A stretch of DNA of 35,986 nucleotides from Actinomycetota bacterium (GTDB taxonomy: Bacteria; Actinomycetota; Acidimicrobiia; Acidimicrobiales; Aldehydirespiratoraceae). The DNA lies in assembly GCA_029979265.1 (NCBI GenBank), contig JAPOHW010000026.1, forward strand, positions 1 to 35,986. The letters run 5' to 3'. Position numbers and translations under genes: made by a program. Below, one piece after another: positions 1 to 7,336 of the stretch. The first letter of the stretch is position 1, and every line of letters starts with the position of its first letter. The notes beneath the pieces are model-generated. The model worked only from the letters and a program-made list of their open reading frames with translations, made no database searches and was not told the DNA's origin.

Positions 1-717
1 ACGCAGTTCTTCAGCCCTGATTCGCCGTGGTGGTCGCAGAAGGTCGCTGATGCGTGGCCGCAGTTCGATTTTGCCAAGGGTGTGGAGTTGTTGACCGAGT
101 ACGTCAACGATCCGGGTCGTTCCGATGGCAAGGCGGTCGGTGAGCCGATCGATGCCGAGTTGTCGTGTCCGCCGGATCCGACCCTGATTGCAGCGATGCA
201 GGTGATCGAGCAGGTGTGGACCGAGAGTGGTCTGGTCAACGTCAACTTGACGAACTACGACCAGCAGACCCACATCGGGTACGCCCTCGGTGGTGACAAC
301 GGCTTCGTCGGCAGTCACACCACACACTGCTGGCGCTTCTCGAGCGAGGACGATCCGTCGCTGATTCTCGACGCGCAGTTCGCGCCGCCGACTGCCGAAG
401 TTGCGGCAGCAAACGGCCTCGACGGCATCGTGTCGCCCCTGAACTTCGCCAACTACTTCACGTTGGAGATGTTCGGGAACCTGCAGGCGGCAACCCAGAC
501 CGACGTCTTCGAAGAGCGGTATGCCCTCTACGAGGCTGTCATGATGGAGCTCGCCGAACAGGTTCCGGTGTGGTACTCGGGTCACACCGCAACTGCGCTG
601 ATCGTCGACGCGTCGATCCAGGGCCTCAACAGTTGGGAGCTCCCCGACGGCACGCTCGGCACTGGCCACCCCAACGCTGAAGCGCGCTGGGCCCAGGCCT
701 ACATCTCCGTCGGCTGA
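1..717 (+). CDS. ABC transporter substrate-binding protein, family 5 (peptide type), C-terminal part
   Basis: The reading frame is open from the first base, so the N-terminus, including any signal peptide, lies outside the window; 238 residues are visible. The visible part resembles the C-terminal lobe of DppA/OppA-type solute-binding proteins: a late segment running from ALYEAVMMELAEQVPVWYSG to the terminal LGTGHPNAEARWAQAYISVG matches the usual end of this family. In Gram-positive bacteria such proteins are lipid-anchored outside the membrane and deliver peptides or other solutes to a permease pair. Two DppB/DppC-type permeases follow 31 bases downstream on the same strand, which supports the assignment. 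The substrate cannot be told from this fragment. Confidence 0.85.
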   Translation, partial: TQFFSPDSPWWSQKVADAWPQFDFAKGVELLTEYVNDPGRSDGKAVGEPIDAELSCPPDPTLIAAMQVIEQVWTESGLVNVNLTNYDQQTHIGYALGGDNGFVGSHTTHCWRFSSEDDPSLILDAQFAPPTAEVAAANGLDGIVSPLNFANYFTLEMFGNLQAATQTDVFEERYALYEAVMMELAEQVPVWYSGHTATALIVDASIQGLNSWELPDGTLGTGHPNAEARWAQAYISVG

Positions 718-748
718 CACCGGTGAATCCTGGGAGGAGTGACGCCTG

Positions 749-1705
749 ATGGGACGAGTACTGATCGCCCGCTTCGGCAGGCTTTTGGCGACCTTGTTCG
801 CCGTGACGTTCTTGTCTTTCATGCTGACGTCGCTCCTCCCGGGCGACCCGGCGGTTGCCGTGCTCGGACAGGACGGCATCCAGAACGAAGAACTGTTGCA
901 ACAGGTCCGCGAGGACCTGGGCCTCAACCGTCCGATACCGACCCGCTATCTCGACTGGCTGGGCAACGCCCTCACCCTCGATTTGGGTGAGTCGTACATC
1001 AACAAGGGCCAGGATGTCTGGAGCGATGTGATCGTCGCCCGGTTCCCGGTCACGGCGCAGCTTGCGGTCATGGCCGTCGGTCTTGCCGTGATCCTGGCAG
1101 TGCCGATCGGCATCATCGGCGCCTATCGGGAAGGGAGGTGGCAGGACTCGACCACCTCTGCGGCGGTGCAAGTGGCGCTCTCGGTGCCGAACTTCATCAC
1201 CGGCATCTTCCTCATTTGGTTGTTCTCCGTGCAGTTGGGATGGTTGCCGGCGTCGAACTGGAACCGACTGGGGAACGGTGTGGTGGACAATCTCAAGACA
1301 TCGATCCTGCCCGCAGCTGCGCTTGCTTCGACCCAGATGGCGATCTTCTCCCGACTCGTCCGAGCGGACATGATCGCCACGCTCAAGGAGGACTACATCT
1401 TGTCGGCCCGCGCCAAGGGCCTGAGTGACAGCTACATCCTCGTCAGGCATGCGTTGCGCCCCAGCTCGCTGAGTCTGATGACAATCGTGGGCCTGAACTT
1501 TGGCGCACTTCTCGGCGGCACCGTGGTCATCGAAACGCTGTTCGCCATCCCAGGTCTTGGCTTCCGCTTGATCAACGCGATTTATCAGCGCGACATTCTT
1601 GTGATCCAGGGGATCACGGTCTTTGTCGCGGTGGTGTACGTCGTGATCAACACGGTTGTCGACCTGCTGTATGCCGTCGTCGATCCCCGGATTCGAAGGA
1701 GCTGA
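749..1705 (+). CDS. ABC transporter permease, DppB/OppB type
   Basis: Membrane-spanning subunit of a peptide-type ABC importer, 318 residues. The N-terminus (GRVLIARFGRLLATLFAVTF) is the usual DppB first helix, followed by the family motif LLPGDPA near residue 30. About six hydrophobic helices follow. The coupling-loop (EAA-like) region DYILSARAKGLSDSYILVRH contacts the ATPase in this family. The ATG is preceded by GGGAGGAG at 732-739, a good ribosome-binding site at normal spacing. It is followed three bases later by the partner permease. No ATPase gene lies nearby in the window, so it must be upstream or elsewhere. Confidence 0.93.
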   Translation: MGRVLIARFGRLLATLFAVTFLSFMLTSLLPGDPAVAVLGQDGIQNEELLQQVREDLGLNRPIPTRYLDWLGNALTLDLGESYINKGQDVWSDVIVARFPVTAQLAVMAVGLAVILAVPIGIIGAYREGRWQDSTTSAAVQVALSVPNFITGIFLIWLFSVQLGWLPASNWNRLGNGVVDNLKTSILPAAALASTQMAIFSRLVRADMIATLKEDYILSARAKGLSDSYILVRHALRPSSLSLMTIVGLNFGALLGGTVVIETLFAIPGLGFRLINAIYQRDILVIQGITVFVAVVYVVINTVVDLLYAVVDPRIRRS

Positions 1706-1708
1706 CCC

Positions 1709-2701
1709 GTGGCCAATCCCTCGGAACCAGTCGAATACCCGCGAGAACGGCTCTCACCTGTCTCGACGTCGGTCGGGACAGGCGGCGCTGCTGGCAAGCC
1801 CGAGCGTGCAACCGTGCGCGAGGTGTTCTCGGAGATGCCCTGGCTGGTCAAGATCTCGACCATTTGGTTGATACTCGTCGTCGGCGGGGCCATCTACGCC
1901 AAACTCGACGTGGCCGTTTTCGATGGTGCGCTGCCACTCCAAGATCCCAACCTGCAAACCAACAACTTCAATGGGGCAACCGGTCAGTTCGGGGATGGCG
2001 AGCCCCTGGAAAGTCCGTCGGCCGACCATTGGCTGGGAACTGATGCCATCGCCCGCGACACCTTTGCTCGCCTAGTGCACGGTGGGTGGGTGAGTCTCAT
2101 CGTCGCCGTCACGGCGGCAGCATTCGGCATCATTGTCGGTGGCTTCCTGGGCACACTCGTTGGCTTCGTTCGGGGTCGCACCGAGGCGGTACTGATGGCC
2201 GGTATCGATGTCATCCTGGCGTTCCCTGCGCTCATCCTGTTGCTCGCCTTGGTGTCGATCTTCGAGGTCCGAAGCCTCACGCTGATCAGCCTTGTGATCG
2301 GAGCGTTGTCGATCCCGTCATACACCCGCGTCGCCCGGGCCAGCAGCCTGGCGATCTCCAACCGAGAATTCGTCACGGCGGCCCGTGCCATCGGTACCAA
2401 GCCGCAAACCATTCTGTTCCGGGAAGTCATTCCGAATGTGTTCCCGGTGTTGCTTTCGTATGCGATGGTCGCTGCCGCATTCGTCGTCGTGGTCGAAGGG
2501 GGCCTCTCGTTCCTCGGCCTCAGCGTCCAGCTCCCGCAGTCGACGTGGGGAAACATGATCAACCAGGCCCGGCGCGACATCAAGCTCAACGTTGCCCAGG
2601 TCTTCTGGCCCTCGCTCGTGCTGAGTCTCACCGTCTTGTCGCTCAACCAGGTCGGCGATTGGTTCCAACGACGTAGCGCGGTTCGTTCCGCCTCGCTCTG
2701 A
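1709..2701 (+). CDS. ABC transporter permease, DppC/OppC type
   Basis: Second membrane subunit of the same importer, 330 residues. It begins with a GTG preceded by GAAGGAG. A long N-terminal cytoplasmic stretch leads to a first helix near residues 50-70, then an extracytoplasmic segment ending in HWLGTDAIARDTFARLVHG, the standard DppC motif. The EAA loop is EFVTAARAIGTKPQTILFRE, and GGLSFLGLSVQLPQSTWGNM is the conserved DppC C-terminal region. It pairs with the DppB-type gene just upstream. The stop codon TGA overlaps a likely CTG start of the next gene, suggesting coupled translation. Confidence 0.93.
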   Translation: MANPSEPVEYPRERLSPVSTSVGTGGAAGKPERATVREVFSEMPWLVKISTIWLILVVGGAIYAKLDVAVFDGALPLQDPNLQTNNFNGATGQFGDGEPLESPSADHWLGTDAIARDTFARLVHGGWVSLIVAVTAAAFGIIVGGFLGTLVGFVRGRTEAVLMAGIDVILAFPALILLLALVSIFEVRSLTLISLVIGALSIPSYTRVARASSLAISNREFVTAARAIGTKPQTILFREVIPNVFPVLLSYAMVAAAFVVVVEGGLSFLGLSVQLPQSTWGNMINQARRDIKLNVAQVFWPSLVLSLTVLSLNQVGDWFQRRSAVRSASL

Positions 2702-3333
2702 CCCAGATCCTGCCCCGCGCCGTCGAGGCGATCGTCCACTCGACCCTCGACCCGACACAGCGGCGCGGAGTACGAGTTCTGGCCCGCCTGTCGTTGATCC
2801 TCACGCTCGGCCTCTTTGCCACCGGCGTTGGCACATTCCTGACCCATCGGCCCGACCCCAATTGGTACAACTATGTTGAGGGCCAGGGGGTGCAGCCCTT
2901 CGGTGTCCCGTCCGAGGGCTGGGCGGCTTGGCATGGTCTGTTTGCCGATGCTGCGTTCATGCTCGTGCTTTTCGGGAGTGCATGGTTCGTCTACAAGGTT
3001 TCGTTCTATGTCGTGCGGTTCGCAGCGGCAGCACTGGTGGTTGTGTTGCTCGGCCATGTGACCGGGTCGATCATCCGCTTCAATGTGGTCAAGCTGCAGG
3101 GAAAGGCGTTCGAGGACGCAGGTGCGGGCTACTGGCAACTTCTTTCCGGCGAACTGGAATACATCGTCACTGCGAGATTCGAGATGACAGCTGCGGTCAC
3201 CCAGTTGTGGGTCATCGCTCACATGCTCACGCTGCCGGTGTTGGTAGTTGGCGCGCTCGTGTCGCTTCGTCAGGTCGGACGGTCCGATCCTCTCCGATCC
3301 GCTGTGTCGGGCGCCGATCGCAGTGGGGGTTGA
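2698..3333 (+). CDS. Small integral membrane protein, unknown function, probable CTG start
   Basis: Not a family I recognise. Four hydrophobic helices are visible, at about residues 30-48, 79-100, 102-126 and 170-191 when counted from 2698. Histidines fall in or next to helices (WH at 79, GH at 120, AH at 175), which might bind haem as in small cytochrome b-like proteins; that is only a guess. The first ordinary start codon in frame is a TTG at 2794, which would begin inside the first helix. The 31 codons before it are coding-like: 26 end in G or C, and they supply a basic amphipathic N-terminus (QRRGVRVLARLS). The frame is closed upstream at 2674. A CTG at 2698 overlaps the permease stop as CTGA, the same geometry as the ATGA and GTGA junctions elsewhere here. 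Confidence 0.7.
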   Translation: MTQILPRAVEAIVHSTLDPTQRRGVRVLARLSLILTLGLFATGVGTFLTHRPDPNWYNYVEGQGVQPFGVPSEGWAAWHGLFADAAFMLVLFGSAWFVYKVSFYVVRFAAAALVVVLLGHVTGSIIRFNVVKLQGKAFEDAGAGYWQLLSGELEYIVTARFEMTAAVTQLWVIAHMLTLPVLVVGALVSLRQVGRSDPLRSAVSGADRSGG

Positions 3334-3361
3334 CGTTCCTGCTCCGCGGTGTCAGGTGTCG

Positions 3362-3367
3362 TAAAGT
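3362..3367 (+). promoter_or_regulatory. Probable -10 hexamer for sucP (TAAAGT)
   Basis: TAAAGT fits the TANNNT consensus and ends nine bases before the GTG start of the sucrose phosphorylase gene. Transcription would begin about three bases upstream of the start codon, giving a nearly leaderless mRNA. No convincing -35 element is seen at the right spacing. Confidence 0.5.
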
Positions 3368-3376
3368 CCGCTCATC

Positions 3377-4831
3377 GTGTCGACCGAACCACAGCTCATC
3401 ACCTATGTCGACCGACTCGCGGGCGACCTTCGAGGACTGGATGAGGTGCTGCGACTCGAGTTTGCGGGTGCGTTCTCCGGGGTCCACTTGCTGCCCTTCT
3501 ATCCTCCGATCGACGGATCAGATGCAGGGTTTGACCCCGTGGACCACACGGCAGTCGACCCGCGACTCGGCGACTGGGACGACGTTGCCCGCATCGGATC
3601 GGGTCACCGGGTCATGGCCGATCTCATCGTCAATCATGTGTCGAGTCATTCGAGCCAGTTTCAGGACTGGGCTGCGCGGGGTGCTGCGTCGGCGTTCGAC
3701 GGCATGTTTCTCACCCGCGATGACGTCTTTCCGGAGGGTGCCTCTCGTGAGCAACTCGAGGCGATCTACCGACCGCGTCCCTGGCCGCCGTTCACCACCT
3801 TCGAGATTGCCGGTGTTTCTCGGGAGGTCTGGACGACATTCACCAACGAGCAGGTCGACCTCGATGTCAGCCACCCGAGTACGTGGGCCTATCTGATGAC
3901 GGTTCTCGACCGTTTCCGAGAGGTCGGCGTCGACCTTGTTCGTCTCGACGCAATCGGCTATGCCGTCAAGCGGGCTGGAACGTCGTGTTTCATGATCCCC
4001 GAGTGCTTTGCGTTCATCGAACGCATTGCCAAAGCGACCCGGCAGCGAGGCATGAACGTCCTCGTCGAAGTCCACTCCCATCATCGTTTCCAGATCGAGG
4101 TCGCGAGTCGAGTCGACCGGGTGTACGACTTCGCGCTCCCACCGCTCGTGCTCTACAGCCTGCTGCATAGCGATGCAGAACCGCTGGGGCAGTGGCTCGA
4201 CAGGGCGCCTCGCAACTGTGTCACCGTGCTCGACACCCACGACGGAATCGGCATGGTCGACGTTGCCCCCGAAGGGGAAGAAGCAGGACTTCTGACGGCC
4301 GAGCAAGTCGATCGCCTGATCACGGCAATCCACGCGGCCAGCGGCGGTACCTCGGTCAAGGCGACGGGGTCAGCTGCGATGAACCTCGACAGCTATCAGA
4401 TCAACTGCACCTTCTACGATGCGGTTGGGCAAGACGACGACGCGCACTTCCTGGCCCGCCTGGTGCAGATGCTCGTCCCCGGCATTCCCCAGGTGTACTA
4501 CGCCGGCCTGCTGGCCGCCCCCAATCAGGTCGCGTTGCTGAGCGACACCGGCGTCGGCCGGGACATCAACCGGCCGTACTACGACGATACGAGCCGGCGC
4601 GCTGCGCTCGAGCAGCCAGTGGTTCGGGCCACCCTCGACCTTTTGCGGTGGCGCGCCCAGCATGACGCCGTGTTTCAAGGCTCCTTCACGTCCGCAGCGG
4701 TGGGTAGCAGCCTGCACCTCGAATGGGACTCACCGGCTGGACGTCTGCAGGCCGACATCGACTTTGCCGAACGGTCCTTCCGTGTCGATCTCGACGGTGA
4801 GCAGATCGTGGCTCGGGACGGGCTCGGGTGA
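3377..4831 (+). CDS. sucP: Sucrose phosphorylase (GH13 subfamily 18)
   Basis: Cytoplasmic enzyme that splits sucrose with phosphate into alpha-glucose 1-phosphate and fructose; 484 residues, no signal peptide. It tracks the Bifidobacterium adolescentis enzyme almost residue for residue: nucleophile D191 in VRLDAIGY, acid/base E231 in LVEVHSHH, transition-state aspartate D289 in LDTHDGIG, one less than the known D192, E232 and D290. The acceptor loop NLDSYQIN keeps the Asp, Tyr and Gln of sucrose phosphorylases, and YRPRP keeps the proline that sucrose 6'-phosphate phosphorylases replace with arginine. GRDINRPYY near residue 395 is also family-typical. I therefore favour sucrose over sucrose phosphate or glucosylglycerol, though only assay can prove it. 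The GTG start follows a TAAAGT box; the end overlaps the next gene by four bases. Confidence 0.93.
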   Translation: MSTEPQLITYVDRLAGDLRGLDEVLRLEFAGAFSGVHLLPFYPPIDGSDAGFDPVDHTAVDPRLGDWDDVARIGSGHRVMADLIVNHVSSHSSQFQDWAARGAASAFDGMFLTRDDVFPEGASREQLEAIYRPRPWPPFTTFEIAGVSREVWTTFTNEQVDLDVSHPSTWAYLMTVLDRFREVGVDLVRLDAIGYAVKRAGTSCFMIPECFAFIERIAKATRQRGMNVLVEVHSHHRFQIEVASRVDRVYDFALPPLVLYSLLHSDAEPLGQWLDRAPRNCVTVLDTHDGIGMVDVAPEGEEAGLLTAEQVDRLITAIHAASGGTSVKATGSAAMNLDSYQINCTFYDAVGQDDDAHFLARLVQMLVPGIPQVYYAGLLAAPNQVALLSDTGVGRDINRPYYDDTSRRAALEQPVVRATLDLLRWRAQHDAVFQGSFTSAAVGSSLHLEWDSPAGRLQADIDFAERSFRVDLDGEQIVARDGLG

Positions 4832-6003
4832 GTGATTCCGATGACCTCCACGCTGCGTTCGTCACGTTCGTCGACTCGCTCGAAGAGGCAGAGCACGCAC
4901 TGCGCCTGTCCTCCACGTTTGCGCGAGAGGGTGAGCCGAGTCGGGGTTATCAGCATCTGCTCCGATCGCTGCTCAAGTCGATCGAGCGAGAGCTCGTGTA
5001 CGATCCGGTGCGGCCGAGATTTCGCGTTCTCGATGATCGAATCCGGTCCGGTGGAGACAATCCGGATCAGCAGTACTGGTTCGCCCACATCGAACAGGGC
5101 GGTCGGTACCGAGTTGTTGGCCGGCTGGGTTCCGCGAAGCGACTGGAGATGCAGCTCTACGCGCGTGAGCCATATGGAGCCGAGGACGTCAGTGTTGCCT
5201 ACCTGACCCACGAGGAGATCGCCTTCGATGCGGAAGGGCACTTTGCCGTGGAACTCGGGCCAGGGCACCAGTTGGACACGAGCGAAGCGACCATGCTGCA
5301 GGTCCGCGAGATCTACGACGCGTGGGACCCCACCGAGGCCTCCCGGCTTGTCATCGAGGTGCTCGACGCCCCTGGTGCGCCGATGCCTCGATCGGCTCGC
5401 GACATCTGCGCCATCTTCGAGCGTGCCGGCCTCGACCTCCAACGTTCGACGGAGGGATGGCCGAGCCTTGTGGCGAAGCGGATCCTCGACCTTGTCGCCC
5501 CGAACGCCTTCACACCATTGCAGAACCCTGGCCGTTCTGCCGGCGTCGAAGGTCGCTGGATGGCGATCGGGCCCTACGAACTCGTCGATCACACAACAGC
5601 GATCGTGGTCTCGTTGTCGGATGCGCACGCTGACTATGTCGGGATTCAGCTCGCCGATCTGTGGATGGCGTCCCTCGAATACGCCGATGCAACGTCGTCT
5701 CGAACCGGCTCGCAGAGTCATCGGGCGCCGGACGGCCGGCTCTATCACATCGTGAGCCTCTCGGATCCCGGCTACCGGAACTGGCTCGATCCTGTTGGCC
5801 TGACATCGGGTCTCATGCATGTCCGTCTCGACGGCTTGGGTGAGGCCATGGCGCCGGAGCATCAGCCTCGTGTAACGGCGACCACGGTCGCCGAGCTGCC
5901 CGATGTGATTCCGGGGTTCGACGATGGCGTGGTGACACCCGATGGGCGGGCCGACGAACTGGCGCAGCGGCGCCGGCACGTGCAGCTGCGGTTCGGTCGG
6001 TGA
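4828..6003 (+). CDS. Uncharacterised protein coupled to sucrose phosphorylase
   Basis: A 391-residue soluble protein with no signal peptide or membrane helix. Its GTG start overlaps the sucP stop as GTGA, so the two are probably translated together. I do not recognise a catalytic motif. The layout, a region with DNPDQQYWFAHIEQGGRYRV (residues 77-96) and a late segment LSDPGYRNWLDPVGLTSGLM near residues 310-330, resembles large actinobacterial families of unknown function loosely related to DUF1214 proteins; that name comes from memory and is uncertain. The coupling to sucP could mean a role in glucoside use, but nothing in the sequence shows one. Confidence 0.8.
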   Translation: MSDSDDLHAAFVTFVDSLEEAEHALRLSSTFAREGEPSRGYQHLLRSLLKSIERELVYDPVRPRFRVLDDRIRSGGDNPDQQYWFAHIEQGGRYRVVGRLGSAKRLEMQLYAREPYGAEDVSVAYLTHEEIAFDAEGHFAVELGPGHQLDTSEATMLQVREIYDAWDPTEASRLVIEVLDAPGAPMPRSARDICAIFERAGLDLQRSTEGWPSLVAKRILDLVAPNAFTPLQNPGRSAGVEGRWMAIGPYELVDHTTAIVVSLSDAHADYVGIQLADLWMASLEYADATSSRTGSQSHRAPDGRLYHIVSLSDPGYRNWLDPVGLTSGLMHVRLDGLGEAMAPEHQPRVTATTVAELPDVIPGFDDGVVTPDGRADELAQRRRHVQLRFGR

Positions 6004-6094
6004 TCAGGCCTTGCGTCCAGCCACCTCGAGCAGCAGTACGCGTTTCCTGACACCGCGAGCCGAGATCGAGGGCAGCGGGAACGCCCTGAACGGA

Positions 6095-7336
6095 TCACTC
6101 GGCCGTCCGGTTGCGGAGACGACGTGCAGTGTGGCGGGCACCGATACCGCAGAGGATCACACCCCCGCCACCGACCAGGGCGTGGACCGGAAGTGCGCCG
6201 ATCAATACGATGCAGCCCGCCAAACCGACGACGGCAAACGCCCTCGGAAATCGGCGCTGCGACGGAGTCAGCGTCAGCGCGGCGCCGTTCGTGATGGCGT
6301 AGTAGAGCAGGACGGCAACCCCGCTGATCGCGATGGCGTCTCGCAGGTCGAGTAGGAGGATCAACACGATCACCGTCGCTGCAACCGTCAGCTCGGCTCG
6401 CAGCGGAAGCGAGCGAGTCCCGTCGACGTGCGCGAGCCAGTGTGGGAGCTCCCGATGGCGAGCCATTGCAAGCGTGGTCCGAGAGATACCGGGGATCAGG
6501 TTGAGCAGGACCCCCAGCGCAGCGATCGCCGCTCCGACCTGAACGATCGGGCCGAGCGACGAGTCGGCGTTGTCGAGCACCTGCCGGAGCGGTGCGTCGA
6601 GAGATCCCAGTACCGGACTCGGCAGTGCCCGAAGAAGCGTGAGTGCGACGATGGCGTAGACCACCAGGACGCCCCCCAATGCAGCGGGAATCGCACGGGG
6701 AATGGTTCGCTCCGGATCGACCACCTCTTCCCCGAGCGTGGCCACGCGGGCGTAGCCGGCGAACGCAAAGAAGAGGAAGCCCGCGCTTTGCAGAACGCCG
6801 TGCACACTGCCTTCGCCGAGATCGATCCCCCCTCCAGCCGGCTCGGCACTGGTCCAACCCGTAACAACGACGACTGCGAGGGATCCCAGCGCCACCGCAA
6901 GGAGGGCGCAGGTCACGGCAACGGTGCGCGACAGCCCACCGATGTTGACGGCAGTGACCATGACAACTGCAGCAACTGCGACCGTCCGCATGTTGTCGGG
7001 AGCGATGTAGGCACCGACGGTGAGCGCCATCGCCACACACGACGCCGTCTTGCCGACCACAAATCCCCATCCGGCGGCGTGCCCCCAGCCCTCGCCGAGT
7101 TGGCGCCGTCCATAGACATAGGTCCCGCCCGACTCCGGGTGGATCGCAGCAAGTTGCGCTGACGACGTGGCGTTGCAGAAGGCGATGAACCCGGCCACGG
7201 CGAGACCGACTAGGAGGCCATCGCCTGCTGCGGCGGCAGCCGGACCCCATGCGGCGAAGACACCGGCCCCGATCATCGAGCCGACACCAACGACGACTGC
7301 GCCACCGAGGGTGAGAGTGCGCCTCAATTCGCTCAT
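6095..7336 (-). CDS. APC-family amino-acid permease
   Basis: Inner-membrane secondary transporter of 413 residues with about twelve hydrophobic helices. The N-terminus (LGGAVVVGVGSMIGAGVFAA) carries the GxGxMIGxGxF signature in helix 1 that binds the amino-acid backbone in this superfamily. PESGGTYVYGRRQLG at about residues 67-81 is the second conserved APC motif, and GYARVATLGEEVVDPERTIP the conserved helix 6 region and following loop. The ATG overlaps the TGA of the upstream selenoprotein gene as ATGA, so it is the last gene of a five-gene minus-strand group. By context it may import the substrate handled by that group. Specificity cannot be read from sequence. Confidence 0.92.
   Translation of the reverse strand: MSELRRTLTLGGAVVVGVGSMIGAGVFAAWGPAAAAAGDGLLVGLAVAGFIAFCNATSSAQLAAIHPESGGTYVYGRRQLGEGWGHAAGWGFVVGKTASCVAMALTVGAYIAPDNMRTVAVAAVVMVTAVNIGGLSRTVAVTCALLAVALGSLAVVVVTGWTSAEPAGGGIDLGEGSVHGVLQSAGFLFFAFAGYARVATLGEEVVDPERTIPRAIPAALGGVLVVYAIVALTLLRALPSPVLGSLDAPLRQVLDNADSSLGPIVQVGAAIAALGVLLNLIPGISRTTLAMARHRELPHWLAHVDGTRSLPLRAELTVAATVIVLILLLDLRDAIAISGVAVLLYYAITNGAALTLTPSQRRFPRAFAVVGLAGCIVLIGALPVHALVGGGGVILCGIGARHTARRLRNRTAE

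Noticed and set aside
1984..3222. Minus-strand open frame of 412 codons opposite the permease and small membrane protein
   Set aside because: No motif, and the plus-strand genes are well supported.
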